64,000 nucleotides of DNA from Mesorhizobium qingshengii (GCF_900103325.1 NZ_FMXM01000002.1:186001-250000), one strand, 5' to 3'; counted from the first letter of the stretch, positions 19,195 to 27,400 are shown. Made by a program: numbers and translations. Notes: a model not told the origin generated them from the sequence alone.

Positions 19195-20013
19195 ATGAGT
19201 TCACTACTCAACCGGATCGGGCTGTTTTTCGCGGCTCTCGTCTTCGTCTCGCCGGCGATCCTGTTCTTCCTCTGGATGATCTCACTGTCGTTGAAATTCG
19301 AGATCGACAACGGTGCCTATCCGCCGATCCTGATCCCCGAACATCTCGCCTGGTCGAACTATGCAAAGGTGTTCGAGGAAAACAATTTCCTGCTCTATTT
19401 CTGGAACTCGGTTCTGGTGACCGGCACCGCGACACTGCTGGCGCTGCTGATCGGCGTGCCGGCTGGCTATGGCATCGCCCGGCTCAAGGCCGAACGGTCG
19501 GCGGTCGTCATCATGATCGCCCGCATGACGCCGGGGCTTTCCTATCTCATCCCGTTGTTCCTGCTGTTCCAATGGGTCGGCATTCTCGGCACGCTGTGGC
19601 CGCAGATCATCATCCATCTCGTGGTGACGGTGCCGATCGTGGTTTGGGTGATGATCGGCTATTTCGAGACCACGCCGATGGAGCTGGAAGAGGCAGCCAA
19701 CATCGACGGCGCCAGCGCCTGGCAGGTGTTCCGGCTGGTCGCCTTGCCCATCGCCAAGCCGGGCATCGTCGTCGCCTTCATCCTGTCGGTCATCTTCTCG
19801 TGGAACAATTTCGTCTTCGGCGTAGTGCTCGCCAGCCGCGAGACGCGCACGTTGCCGGTGGCCGTCTACAACATGCTCTCCTACGAACAGGTGAGCTGGG
19901 GACCGCTCGCCGCCGCCGCACTGGTGGTGACGCTGCCGGTGCTGGTTCTGACCCTGTTTGCACAAAGGCAGATCGTCGCGGGGCTGACCGCTGGCGCCGT
20001 CAAGGGCGGCTGA
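19195..20013 (+). CDS. Sugar ABC transporter permease 2 (MalG/UgpE type)
   Basis: A 272-residue permease with six membrane segments and the EAA motif [27 protein letters not shown]. It starts with an ATG directly after the TAG of permease 1. It forms the heterodimeric channel with that gene product for substrate delivered by the upstream binding protein. Confidence 0.92.
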   Translation: MSSLLNRIGLFFAALVFVSPAILFFLWMISLSLKFEIDNGAYPPILIPEHLAWSNYAKVFEENNFLLYFWNSVLVTGTATLLALLIGVPAGYGIARLKAERSAVVIMIARMTPGLSYLIPLFLLFQWVGILGTLWPQIIIHLVVTVPIVVWVMIGYFETTPMELEEAANIDGASAWQVFRLVALPIAKPGIVVAFILSVIFSWNNFVFGVVLASRETRTLPVAVYNMLSYEQVSWGPLAAAALVVTLPVLVLTLFAQRQIVAGLTAGAVKGG

Positions 20014-20053
20014 AGGCACGGTCCGGCATCACACTCTTTTCGAGGAAAAACCA

Positions 20054-21112
20054 ATGGCATCGGTGACAATCAACAATGTGCAGAAGGCTTTCGGGTCCGC
20101 CAAGATCATTCACGATGTCAGCGTCGATATCGCCGATGGCGAGTTCGTCATCCTGGTCGGGCCGTCGGGCTGCGGAAAATCGACGCTGCTGCGCATGATT
20201 GCCGGGCTCGAAACCATCTCGGGCGGCAGGATCGCCATCGGCGATCGCGTCGTCAACAATCTGCGGGCGCGGGACCGCAACATCGCCATGGTGTTCCAGA
20301 ACTACGCGCTCTACCCGCATATGACGGTGGCGGACAATATGGGCTTTGCCCTGAAGATCAAGAAAGCCGATCCGGCCGACACCGCCAGTCGCGTCGGCAG
20401 GGCCGCCAACATTCTCGGCCTGGACAAGCTGCTCGACCGCTACCCGCGCCAGCTTTCCGGCGGCCAGCGCCAGCGCGTCGCCATGGGCCGCGCCATCGTG
20501 CGCGATCCGCAGGTTTTCCTGTTCGACGAGCCGCTCTCAAATCTCGACGCCAAATTGCGCGTCCAGATGCGCGGCGAGATCAAGGCGCTGCACCAGCGGC
20601 TGGGCACCACCACCATCTATGTCACGCATGACCAGATCGAGGCGATGACCATGGCCGACAAGATCGTCGTGCTGCATGACGGCCTTGTCGAGCAGATCGG
20701 CGCGCCGCTCGATCTTTACGATCGCCCGGCCAATCTTTTCGTTGCCGGCTTCATCGGCTCGCCAGCCATGAACTTCATTGCCGGCCGCGTCGAGGAAGGG
20801 ATTTTCCGCAGCACCAGTGGACTGACCCTGCCGTTGCCGGAAGGCGTCCATCCGGCGCATGCATCGGGGGGCGAACTCGTCTACGGAATACGCCCCGAAC
20901 ATATCCGTGCGACTGCCCAGGGCATCCTCGGCAAGGTCACGCTTCTGGAAGCGACAGGATCGGAAATCTTCGCCAGGGTGGATTGTGGTGGCGAGGAAAT
21001 CTCCTGCCTTTTCCGCGAGCGGCTAGCCCTGAAGCAGGGCGAGCAGGTGCGCATCGAGATCGACCGCGCCTGTGCTCATCTGTTCGACGCCAAAACCGGC
21101 CGGCGACTGTAG
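20054..21112 (+). CDS. Sugar ABC transporter ATP-binding protein (UgpC/MalK type)
   Basis: A 352-residue ATPase with Walker [10 protein letters not shown], signature LSGGQRQR, Walker [14 protein letters not shown] and the switch His in [12 protein letters not shown]-terminal TOBE/OB regulatory domain follows from about residue 235. All nucleotide motifs are canonical, in contrast to the glycerol ATPases later in the window. It is the last gene of the locus, followed by a strong hairpin. Confidence 0.93.
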   Translation: MASVTINNVQKAFGSAKIIHDVSVDIADGEFVILVGPSGCGKSTLLRMIAGLETISGGRIAIGDRVVNNLRARDRNIAMVFQNYALYPHMTVADNMGFALKIKKADPADTASRVGRAANILGLDKLLDRYPRQLSGGQRQRVAMGRAIVRDPQVFLFDEPLSNLDAKLRVQMRGEIKALHQRLGTTTIYVTHDQIEAMTMADKIVVLHDGLVEQIGAPLDLYDRPANLFVAGFIGSPAMNFIAGRVEEGIFRSTSGLTLPLPEGVHPAHASGGELVYGIRPEHIRATAQGILGKVTLLEATGSEIFARVDCGGEEISCLFRERLALKQGEQVRIEIDRACAHLFDAKTGRRL

Positions 21113-21224
21113 GATTCGATGTGAAATCCCCAGCAGGAACATTCTTCACACGTCGAAGTTCTGATCTTGCCTTGGTTTAACTCCCCGTGGCCAAGGCTCG
21201 GAAGTTGCCTCTACAGCTTCTATG

Positions 21225-21260
21225 GCCCGTCTCGGGTGGGGCAAGCGACCCGAGGCGGGC
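21225..21260. terminator. Strong stem-loop downstream of the ABC importer
   Basis: GCCCGTCTCGGGT pairs with ACCCGAGGCGGGC (one internal G-T opposition) around a 10-base loop, about 110 bases after the ATPase stop. It is followed by TTCCTAT rather than a long T-run. It probably ends or stabilises the importer transcript. The rest of 21113-21320 shows no gene. Confidence 0.6.
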
Positions 21261-21320
21261 TTCCTATGGCACATCTGCAACACCGTCTAGATGAGTCCCA
21301 ATCTACTCGAGGCGCAGTGG

Positions 21321-21350
21321 TTGACATGCTTTTCCGACCTAAGGCAAATT
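21321..21350 (+). promoter_or_regulatory. Candidate sigma70-type promoter for the small peptide gene
   Basis: A consensus TTGACA (21321-21326) is followed after 17-18 bases by GCAAAT/CAAATT as a possible -10 element. This places a start site about 25 bases before the 28-codon ORF at 21381, which also has its own ribosome-binding site. The -10 is weak, so this is moderate evidence. Confidence 0.4.
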
Positions 21351-21380
21351 TACGGCTTGAAGGAGAAACTGGGGGTTGCC

Positions 21381-21467
21381 ATGAAGAAGACGTATGAAAA
21401 GCCAGTCCTGACCAAGCGCGAGCGCCTGGCAACGGTAGCAGCCGGGCTGCTCTCGCCTGTCACCTGA
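21381..21467 (+). CDS. Orphan 28-residue peptide, candidate lasso-type RiPP precursor
   Basis: ATG at 21381, stop at 21465-21467, preceded by a G-rich Shine-Dalgarno (GGGGG, 5 bases before the ATG) and a candidate promoter. The peptide begins MKKTYEKPVLTKRERLATVA and ends in GLLSPVT. T-Y-E-K-P-V-L fits the YxxPxL motif by which proteobacterial lasso leader peptides are recognised by the RRE protein, and short rhizobial proteins of this look are often annotated as putative RiPP precursors. No maturation genes (B1/B2 protease, asparagine-synthetase-like cyclase) are in the window. The remaining core would be very short, so it may be a remnant or a leader-like peptide of another role. Confidence 0.5.
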   Translation: MKKTYEKPVLTKRERLATVAAGLLSPVT

Positions 21468-21794
21468 CCGACTGAAGCGCCCGTACGGTTTACGAGCTCG
21501 AACTTCCGTCCTTGACGGCGACCTTGACGAGGATGACCGAGCAGGCACTTGTCTTTCCCTGTATGAAAGGACCGGAAGGTTGGGAGAACGCCGCCGCCGG
21601 CGCCCTCGTGGACATTCGCCCGCACCATTGATGCGACTGGGTGTCGGAATCCGACCTCACTGATCGGCAGCAGAGTCGTTACCCATAGCCCGCTGCCTCA
21701 CGATGGCGGGCTTTTTTGCGGTCAATGTGCGGACCCGATTTGCGGACATGGGATTTAGCACCAACGTTCCACAAACTATTGATTTTACTGATAT
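21468..21794. other. Gene-free stretch between the peptide gene and the left att site
   Basis: No convincing coding frame was found. The stretch holds a terminator hairpin at 21687-21717 and an A/T-rich segment just before the att repeat. The terminator closely matches one at the right inner end of the element, hinting that this flank includes a relic of an earlier integration at the same tRNA gene. Confidence 0.5.
21687..21717 (+). terminator. Intrinsic terminator outside the left att site
   Basis: AGCCCGC pairs with GCGGGCT around TGCCTCACGATG and is followed by a T-run. The loop and stem are nearly the same as those at 39263-39290 (CCGCTGCCTCACG shared). Confidence 0.75.
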
Positions 21795-21841
21795 TTTGGT
21801 GAGCGCGATGGGATTCGAACCCATGACCTACTGATTAAAAG
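21795..21841. repeat. Left attachment site (attL), 47-bp repeat
   Basis: Identical over 47 bases to 39378-39424. It contains the tRNA-Lys 3' half from the anticodon loop through the CCA-encoding TGG, but continues into unrelated sequence (GGCTGTCTGG) instead of the tRNA 5' half. It is therefore a tRNA fragment, not a second gene. Confidence 0.93.
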
Positions 21842-21969
21842 GGCTGTCTGGCGTTACATCATGAACGCAATGGACAGAATGAACGCTCGCAAAGCCGGGC
21901 ATCTGTGGGAAAGTCGCGTTATTCCCGTTCATCGCTGTTTCATATTGTCCAGTCGTGGTAAACCCCGGA

Positions 21970-22015
21970 CAGAACCCCGAGCATTTTTCGGGCCGAAATT
22001 ATCAGTAGGTTTGCA
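21970..22015. repeat. Sub-terminal repeat, left copy (possible integrase arm site)
   Basis: The segment begins AGAACCCC and ends ATCAGTAGGTTTGCA, directly before the integrase GTG. A similar 46-base segment (AGAACCCC ... ATCAGTAGGTTTTTGCA) lies at 39307-39352 just inside the right att. Same orientation and the same end sequences suggest arm-type binding sites for the integrase or an excisionase. Confidence 0.5.
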
Positions 22016-23200
22016 GTGGCCCGGCAGCGGACGAATCTCACCGACAAATTCGTAAGCTCGATCACGGCTGAAAAGCGCACCGACTTCTGGGATGACAAGG
22101 TGCGCGGGCTGGTGCTTCGCGTCAATCCCACCGGCGTCAAAACCTGGACCGTCATATACAGCCGGGAGAGCGACGGCGCCCGCCAGCGCGTCACGCTCGG
22201 CCGTTACCCCGCGATCACGCTGGAACGAGCCAGGGCGAAGGCGCTGAAGGCCATGAGCGCGGTCGCCGAGGGCGAAGACCCTGCCGAACGGAAACGCGTT
22301 GCACGGGCTTCCCTGACGGTCGAGGAGCTTGGCGGGATCTACATCGACAAGTACGCCAAGCGCCAGAAAAAGACCTGGGCAGAAGATGAGCGGATCTTGA
22401 AACGTGAGGTCTACCCGACCGTCGGCAAAATGAAGGCATCGGCCGTCAAACGCCGGGACGTGCTCGACATCATCGACGCCAAGGCGGATGCAGGCAAAGG
22501 CGCGGCATCGACCAACATTCTGGCCGTGGTGCGCAAGCTGTTCAATTGGGCCGTCGACAGCGACTACCTCGTCTCGTCGCCAGTCGTGGGCGTAAAGCCG
22601 CGCAGCAAGCCCGTCAGGCGCGAGCGCGTGCTTTCCGATGTCGAGATCAAGGGACTATGGCGGGCGCTGTACGTGGCCGGCCTAAGCCCGGCCGTGGCCG
22701 ACATCCTCCGCTTGCTGATGCTGACCGGGCAGCGCAGCGGAGAGGTTGCCGGCATGATGCGCTCCGAGGTCGACATCGCCGCGGCGACCTGGGTCATTCC
22801 CCGAGAGCGGACCAAGAACGGCATAGAGAACGCCGTGCCGCTATCCGCCCCTGCCCTTGCCATCGTCGAGGCGGCAATTCTCCGCACCGACAAGGACGAG
22901 CCGGACGCGCCGCTGTTCAGCCGGACTGGCCAGCCGATCGAGAGCAACGCGGTTGCCCAGGCGACCAGATTAAAGCTGCAGTTTTCCAATCAACAATGGT
23001 CGCCGCACGATATCCGCAGGACGGTCGCAACCGGCATGGCCGAGATTGGCGTCGCGCCGCATATCGTGGAAGCGCTCCTCAACCATGTCAGCGGATTCCG
23101 CGCGGGCGTTGCCGGGGTTTACAACCGGGCGAAATACGAGGCGGAAAAGCGAGCGGCAATGACATTATGGGCCGAACACCTCAGTAGGTTGACCAAATAA
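22016..23200 (+). CDS. int: Tyrosine-type integrase with N-terminal DUF4102-like domain
   Basis: A 394-residue site-specific recombinase expected to integrate and excise the element at tRNA-Lys. The N-terminal DUF4102-like domain (residues 1-90; TDFWDDKVRGLVLRV) is typical of island and prophage integrases. A SAM-like core-binding domain follows (100-190), then the catalytic domain with Arg240 (LTGQRSGEV), Lys267, His331-x-x-Arg334 (SPHDIRRT), His357 (LLNHVSG) and the nucleophile Tyr369 (GVYNRAKY). All catalytic residues are present. The GTG start at 22016 is directly preceded by the sub-terminal repeat, so its expression may be autoregulated. Confidence 0.95.
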   Translation: MARQRTNLTDKFVSSITAEKRTDFWDDKVRGLVLRVNPTGVKTWTVIYSRESDGARQRVTLGRYPAITLERARAKALKAMSAVAEGEDPAERKRVARASLTVEELGGIYIDKYAKRQKKTWAEDERILKREVYPTVGKMKASAVKRRDVLDIIDAKADAGKGAASTNILAVVRKLFNWAVDSDYLVSSPVVGVKPRSKPVRRERVLSDVEIKGLWRALYVAGLSPAVADILRLLMLTGQRSGEVAGMMRSEVDIAAATWVIPRERTKNGIENAVPLSAPALAIVEAAILRTDKDEPDAPLFSRTGQPIESNAVAQATRLKLQFSNQQWSPHDIRRTVATGMAEIGVAPHIVEALLNHVSGFRAGVAGVYNRAKYEAEKRAAMTLWAEHLSRLTK

Positions 23201-23287
23201 ACCTCTCGGAACAAAATAGCACCGTGGAAACCCTTAAAAACAGGGTATCCACAGCCTTCGCTAGTTGTTTTCGAAAAATCTTCCTAT

Positions 23288-23303
23288 AGTAATAGCTGTT
23301 ACT
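23288..23303. promoter_or_regulatory. Near-perfect palindrome upstream of the AlpA-like gene
   Basis: AGTAATAGCTGTTACT is a 16-bp palindrome with a single mismatched pair, 21 bases before the alpA-like start, in the 124-base gap after the integrase. It is probably an operator overlapping the promoter of the early gene run. Confidence 0.45.
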
Positions 23304-23324
23304 TCAATTTTGAGGTAACGCCCC

Positions 23325-23540
23325 TTGCCCCAGACTCAGCCCGCAAAACGCCTGATCAATCAGCGCGAAGCCTGCGCGCGCACCAGCCTATCGCGCACCG
23401 CGATCTGGCTTCGCGTGAAGGCCAAGACATTCCCCCAGCCTGTCCGACTCGGCGATGGAAGCCGCATTGCCTACGTCGAGCATGAGATTGAAACTTGGAT
23501 CGATCAGCAGATCGCTCATCGTGACGAGGTGGCCGCATGA
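23325..23540 (+). CDS. AlpA-family excisionase/regulator
   Basis: A 71-residue MerR-like winged-helix protein: RLINQREACARTSLSRTAIWLRVK is the DNA-binding helix-turn-helix and FPQPVRLGDGSRIAYVEHEIETWI the typical AlpA wing (FPxPxxLGxxxxxWxxxEVxxWI pattern). AlpA proteins act as excisionases or activators of integrase genes. The start is TTG at 23325, with GAGGT eight bases upstream and no better in-frame ATG. Its stop overlaps the next ATG (ATGA), opening a run of coupled genes. Confidence 0.88.
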   Translation: MPQTQPAKRLINQREACARTSLSRTAIWLRVKAKTFPQPVRLGDGSRIAYVEHEIETWIDQQIAHRDEVAA

Positions 23541-23740
23541 GTGCCGCCCTGAACCTCAGCCCGCCGGAGCATCAGCATTCGGCATCGATCGACCAGGCCG
23601 CGCAATGGCTCGCCACAACGCCACCCCGGCAGCGGCCGGCGCCGCTTGTCCCTGCCATGCGGGAAATGTTCAATCTGACAGCGATCGAATGCTGTGAGGC
23701 TATCAGGCAAAGCCATCTCATTCGGGCGCGCGCCGCATGA
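23537..23740 (+). CDS. Small element protein, unknown function
   Basis: A 67-residue product with an HTH-like helical C-terminal half (PLVPAMREMFNLTAIECCEAIRQSHLIRARAA). It overlaps the preceding and following genes by ATGA on both sides, which supports real translation. No family is recognised. Confidence 0.7.
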   Translation: MSAALNLSPPEHQHSASIDQAAQWLATTPPRQRPAPLVPAMREMFNLTAIECCEAIRQSHLIRARAA

Positions 23741-24519
23741 AGTCCAAGCTTTCCGAGTTGACCAGGGCAGAGCGCTATGCGCTTGGGCAGATTGGTCGCG
23801 TCAAGCGCAACCGATCATCGTGGAAAGCATCTCCGGCACTTATGCGGCTCCGTGAGATCGAGAAAGTCATCAAGGCGCGGCACGGGTCAGTATTGCCCGA
23901 GACAGACGATGCCGATCTCTACATCCGGGCGGCCGCATTCTCCTGCACTGGCCAGGACATGCGGCAATGGTGCGCGCGGTGGGCGCCATGGGCCTCGCCG
24001 GACCTGATCAAGCTGATCGCGACTGCGGCGGCCAAGCGACGGCACATGATGAGCGCCAATGGTGTGGCCGGCATGCTGATGGTCAGCATGGAGGAACGCA
24101 CACGGCTCGGGCTCAATACGATCGGGGCCTGCGACATGTCTCTGCAGGATCGACAGGAATTGACCAAGCAGCGAAAACGCGAGCGCGACCGTTCCCTTGT
24201 CGAGCAGAAACGACGAGCCGCCGGCAAGGTTGATCGCGCCTCCTATCTGGCTGCGCATGCCGTATCTCGGGACAAACCATGGGAGGTTGAAGGCATCAGC
24301 CGGCGGACTTGGTATCGCCGTGGCACAGGTCAGTCGCGAGTAGAAGTACTTCATACTGGTGGCGACACACTTGTGCCAACGATCCCACCCGTCCCTGTGA
24401 TCTCGAAGCAATCGTCCGGCAAAGCCGGGCGTCGGGGTTCGGGGGATCATCCCCCGGCGGGGTACCAAGGGGCGGCGCCCCATGGGAGTGGCGACAAGAT
24501 CAACGAGGAAGCAGCATGA
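23737..24519 (+). CDS. Element protein with putative C-terminal HTH, unknown function
   Basis: A 260-residue basic protein. The middle (residues 75-135) is helical: PWASPDLIKLIATAAAKRRHMMSANGVAGML. It is followed by a highly charged stretch (RQELTKQRKRERDRSLVEQKRRAAGKVDRASYL) and KPWEVEGISRRTWYRRGTG, which looks like a recognition helix of replication or transposase-type HTH domains. The last 50 residues are low complexity. Coupled by ATGA at both ends. It could be a replication- or transcription-associated protein of the element; no family is assigned. Confidence 0.7.
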   Translation: MKSKLSELTRAERYALGQIGRVKRNRSSWKASPALMRLREIEKVIKARHGSVLPETDDADLYIRAAAFSCTGQDMRQWCARWAPWASPDLIKLIATAAAKRRHMMSANGVAGMLMVSMEERTRLGLNTIGACDMSLQDRQELTKQRKRERDRSLVEQKRRAAGKVDRASYLAAHAVSRDKPWEVEGISRRTWYRRGTGQSRVEVLHTGGDTLVPTIPPVPVISKQSSGKAGRRGSGDHPPAGYQGAAPHGSGDKINEEAA

Positions 24520-24830
24520 AAGGCGAACAGATGGAGTTCGTTCTAGCATCCCCGACAACGGCGGAGATCATCCCCTTTCCAGGAGACCCGCTTGCCGCCC
24601 TTGTTCGTAGGACGGCGCGAGAGCTGGAGCACATCCAAGGGCCAGCCGCCGATCGCCTATGGCGCGAGCGATGCCGAGGCATTCAGCAGGATCTCGCCGC
24701 GATAGGAATCGCCGGCGCCGAAGTGCAGGCCAAAGTCGATAAGTTCGCGCTCGACGTCCATGGCGAAATGCAGCGGCTGGCTTGGAGCGATTGGCACGAG
24801 GCGCACCAGCCTGGAGGCGATGCCGCGTGA
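24516..24830 (+). CDS. DUF6074-like small protein
   Basis: A 104-residue protein whose N-terminal third (TTAEIIPFPGDPLAALVRRTARELEHIQGPAADRLWRE) matches the rhizobial DUF6074 pattern of an I-x-x-F-P strand followed by LVRRTA and a helix. The ATG at 24516 overlaps the previous stop. Its stop overlaps the next GTG (GTGA). The function is unknown. Confidence 0.7.
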   Translation: MKGEQMEFVLASPTTAEIIPFPGDPLAALVRRTARELEHIQGPAADRLWRERCRGIQQDLAAIGIAGAEVQAKVDKFALDVHGEMQRLAWSDWHEAHQPGGDAA

Positions 24831-25159
24831 CACCAGCCTACCGAAGCGCCGCCGTAATTTTTGGCCGGCTGGACGGTGACGCCATGGGCGCGGCCGATCG
24901 GATGTGCCAGCGTTGCGGCAACAGCCTCGCCGGCAAGCGCGCCGATGCCAGGTTTTGCTGCGCGGGTTGCCGCGTCAACTCCCATCGCGACGAGGTCGGC
25001 CGCGTCGACGCGATCACTGCTCTCGCCGTTATCGATCGGCCGATGAGGACCGCCTTGATTGAGGCCGGCGCTTTGAACCCGCAGCACGAGCACGACGCGG
25101 AAAAACTCCGCGAGGCCTTCGCCTTGATGTGCCACCAGTTTGCGAAGAAGCACGCGTAA
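24827..25159 (+). CDS. Zinc-ribbon protein, unknown function
   Basis: A 110-residue protein with a four-cysteine zinc ribbon at residues 27-46: CQRCGNSLAGKRADARFCCAGC, followed by RVNSHRDEV and a helical C-terminus. The GTG at 24827 overlaps the previous TGA. Similar short CxxC...CC..C proteins occur in rhizobial prophage-like islands. A nucleic-acid-binding role is possible but not shown. Confidence 0.7.
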   Translation: MTPAYRSAAVIFGRLDGDAMGAADRMCQRCGNSLAGKRADARFCCAGCRVNSHRDEVGRVDAITALAVIDRPMRTALIEAGALNPQHEHDAEKLREAFALMCHQFAKKHA

Positions 25160-25227
25160 CGCCTACCGGTTACGGCTAGCGGGCCTGGGTTAGATTCGGC
25201 TGGTGATTTGGTTTCCGGGAGATCTGA

Positions 25228-25746
25228 ATGTTGGCCCGCCTGAAGTCTTCGCCTACACCTGATTTCGAATCGTTGCTCCAAATCCCCGAGCGGCCGGCGG
25301 CGATCGCCGAGGCCGAGAAGGCGCTGCAGGCGGCCATTGCAGACCGAGAGGCAGGACAACGGCGCCACGTCGAGGCAGGCCATCTCCTGCACAATCAGCC
25401 TCTCGGGCAACCTCCGAAAATCAGGCACGCCGAAGTTGAAGAACTCGGCCTGGCGCTGGCGCCGCTGTTCGAAGCCGAGGCCGCGGCGAAAGCTCGACGC
25501 GACGAGACGGTACGCGCTTATGAGGCGAGCATCGGGCCTGCGCTCGAGGGCCCGATCAAGCAGCTTCGCGACGCCATCGACGAGGCGGTGGACAACCTGG
25601 AAGCGCTGCTCGACCATGGAGCGAAATTCAAGGCTCGATCCGGCACCTTCGACCTGGCCAAGATCAGCCGTCTTCCGGGCGTCTGCGCCCCTGCGATCGA
25701 ACGTCTCCGCCTCGTCCGGGCGGCGCTCGATCATGCGAACCGCTGA
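25228..25746 (+). CDS. Coiled-coil element protein, unknown function
   Basis: A 172-residue, Ala/Glu-rich, largely helical protein (EAEKALQAAIADREAGQRRHVEAG; LFEAEAAAKARRDETVRAYEA; QLRDAIDEAVDNLEALLDHG) with predicted coiled coils. GGGAG sits 8 bases before the ATG. It lies directly upstream of the ClpP-like protease and in the position where phages often carry a scaffold or head-tail accessory protein. That assignment is only positional. Confidence 0.65.
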   Translation: MLARLKSSPTPDFESLLQIPERPAAIAEAEKALQAAIADREAGQRRHVEAGHLLHNQPLGQPPKIRHAEVEELGLALAPLFEAEAAAKARRDETVRAYEASIGPALEGPIKQLRDAIDEAVDNLEALLDHGAKFKARSGTFDLAKISRLPGVCAPAIERLRLVRAALDHANR

Positions 25747-25758
25747 CGGCGAGCGATT

Positions 25759-26436
25759 ATGAGCACCGACCTAATCCTTGGCCGACTGGCTGCTCTTGAG
25801 GAACAGTTCGCGGAATTTCTCCCGGCTGCATTGGAGCGCCGCCGCGGCAGTCTGGAGCCTTGCAACTGGCTGATGGCCGACGTTCGAGCCAAGGCTGAAA
25901 TTGATCGTGACGGAGCACGGATGTCCCTCGTCGAGATGGCTGAAATTCGCATCATCGGCGAGATCGACGACGCCATGGCCTTGAATGCGCACGACCAGTT
26001 GGAGGCGGCTCGCCTGTGCCCTGCTATCAACTTGCTGATCGACAGTGAGGGCGGTGACTATGCCGCTGCCGTCCGGATCTATCGTGCCATCCGCTGGCAC
26101 CCTGGCACGAAGCGGGCGAAGCTCGGCAAGCGGTGCATGTCGGCCGGCGTGCTTGTCGCAATGGCCTGCGACCATCGCGTGGCACCAGCAGATTGCCAAT
26201 TTCTGATGCATCTGACTGCCGACCGTCCCGATCATCGTGAGAGGTGGACGATTTATCGGCACCTTGAGGCGATGCGCCATCTGCGCAACCACGACTGCGA
26301 ATATCTGAATGTGATCGCCGATCGGTCCGGCGCCGATCTCGCCGAATTGGCGATCGAGGCCGCAAAGGACGAACCGCAGTCGCTTGAATGGTGCCTGCAG
26401 CATGGGCTCATCCACGAGATCGAGGCAGCGACATGA
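25759..26436 (+). CDS. ClpP-fold serine protease-like protein
   Basis: A 225-residue protein with a ClpP/crotonase-type core. The strand INLLIDSEGGDYAAAVRIYRAI is the NSxGG-like loop; GKRCMSAGVLVAMACDHRVA places the nucleophile at Ser128; CQFLMHLTA places the His at 151. In prophages this fold serves as head-maturation protease, but no capsid or portal gene is recognisable nearby. It could process another particle protein or act on host targets. It overlaps the next gene by four bases. Confidence 0.78.
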   Translation: MSTDLILGRLAALEEQFAEFLPAALERRRGSLEPCNWLMADVRAKAEIDRDGARMSLVEMAEIRIIGEIDDAMALNAHDQLEAARLCPAINLLIDSEGGDYAAAVRIYRAIRWHPGTKRAKLGKRCMSAGVLVAMACDHRVAPADCQFLMHLTADRPDHRERWTIYRHLEAMRHLRNHDCEYLNVIADRSGADLAELAIEAAKDEPQSLEWCLQHGLIHEIEAAT

Positions 26437-27176
26437 CGAAGCGCCCCGTCATTGTCGACCAGCGTCAAGCCGATCTGAGGAAGATCGACGTCGAGATCGA
26501 GCGCCTTGAGAAGCAGATCGCTGACAAGCGCGCCGCCTCCAATGCGGACCAGGAAAAGCACCCGCTCGACCAAAACGCGGAATTGCAGAAGCGGCTCGAA
26601 ACCCAGATCCGGGCGCTGCGCGGTCACGTCGACAAGCTGCAAAAGGATCGCTTCGACGTCGAGCTTGGCGACTTGGCAGAGCCTAAACGTCAACAGGCAC
26701 CAGCGACGCCTGCCAAGGTGTATCGCGAGTGGGAGCTCAAGCCGGTGCATGCGCCGGAATATCCCGCCATCGCCAGAACCGAGGAAAACCACAAGACCTT
26801 CTCCGACACTTTCGAGCGCATGGTCGAATGGGCGATTTACCGCAAGAATCTCGGCCTCAAGGAAGCCGGATGCCGCCCTGACCAAAAGGTAGAACTGGAC
26901 TTGGTCGCCATGATCGCGGCCCAAGGTGACGCTCATCACCTCTGGCTCAGCCAGCGGTGCGCGGCCATCGAGAAGCGCCTGGCTGAAGTCGAGGCTCGGC
27001 CGACCATGTCCTATAGAGGCGTGTGGAGCCAAGGCACTGATTACCGCCGCGGCGATGTCTGCACACACCAGGGATCATCTTGGCATTGCGAGTTGGAATC
27101 GGCGACCGGACTGCAACCCGGTGACGGGCTCGGCTGGAAGCTGATGGTGAAAAAGGGTCGGGACGCCAGGCCATGA
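26433..27176 (+). CDS. Coiled-coil protein with C-terminal chitin-binding-like module
   Basis: A 247-residue protein. Residues 15-75 form a charged coiled coil (KIDVEIERLEKQIADKR; ALRGHVDKLQKDRFDVEL), a linker follows, then a second helical segment. Residues 203-245 resemble a CBM5/12 (ChtBD3-like) module: SYRGVWSQGTDYRRGDVCTHQGSSWHCELESATGLQPGDG, with the Trp/Tyr spacing of that small beta fold. Such modules are common at the end of phage tail and fibre proteins. The start ATG at 26433 overlaps the protease stop and the end overlaps the next ATG. A surface-contact role is inferred. Confidence 0.7.
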   Translation: MTKRPVIVDQRQADLRKIDVEIERLEKQIADKRAASNADQEKHPLDQNAELQKRLETQIRALRGHVDKLQKDRFDVELGDLAEPKRQQAPATPAKVYREWELKPVHAPEYPAIARTEENHKTFSDTFERMVEWAIYRKNLGLKEAGCRPDQKVELDLVAMIAAQGDAHHLWLSQRCAAIEKRLAEVEARPTMSYRGVWSQGTDYRRGDVCTHQGSSWHCELESATGLQPGDGLGWKLMVKKGRDARP

Positions 27177-27400
27177 GAACCTTTGCCAACGACAACACCC
27201 CCAGCGATATCGATCGCATCGATGAGGTGCTCTGCGAGGACGATCAACACGTCATGTTCACCGGCCACACCCCGGATGAAAGCGTCGTCTACATCGCTTC
27301 GGTCGATCTGCCGGCGCCAATCGACCCAGCCACCTTCTCAGGCCGCGAATGGCTGAACCATCGCAACCTTCACTGGACTCGCCATGAAGGAGTGCAGTGA
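27173..27400 (+). CDS. Small acidic protein, paralogue of the next gene
   Basis: A 75-residue acidic protein. VVYIASVDLPAPIDPATFSGREWLNHRNLHW parallels the next gene's VIVIGHCANVD...DLPIEIDPAQFLADEWVQAVRPGQW. The shared L-P-x-x-I-D-P-x-x-F-x-x-x-E-W suggests tandem duplication. ATGA overlap upstream; the stop overlaps the next start. Unknown function. Confidence 0.65.
   Translation: MRTFANDNTPSDIDRIDEVLCEDDQHVMFTGHTPDESVVYIASVDLPAPIDPATFSGREWLNHRNLHWTRHEGVQ

Noticed and set aside
18180-20066. A 628-codon forward frame across the ABC permease genes
   Set aside because: It overlaps two clear permease genes in another frame and its translation is Arg/Asp/Gly-rich without domain features, as expected from high-GC shadow frames.
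21350-21628. A 92-codon minus-strand frame over the small peptide gene
   Set aside because: It has no ribosome-binding site and shadow-like composition, and it conflicts with the better supported forward peptide gene.
21795-21841. A second tRNA-Lys gene at the left att
   Set aside because: Only the 3' part from the anticodon loop is present; the 5' half is replaced by unrelated sequence.
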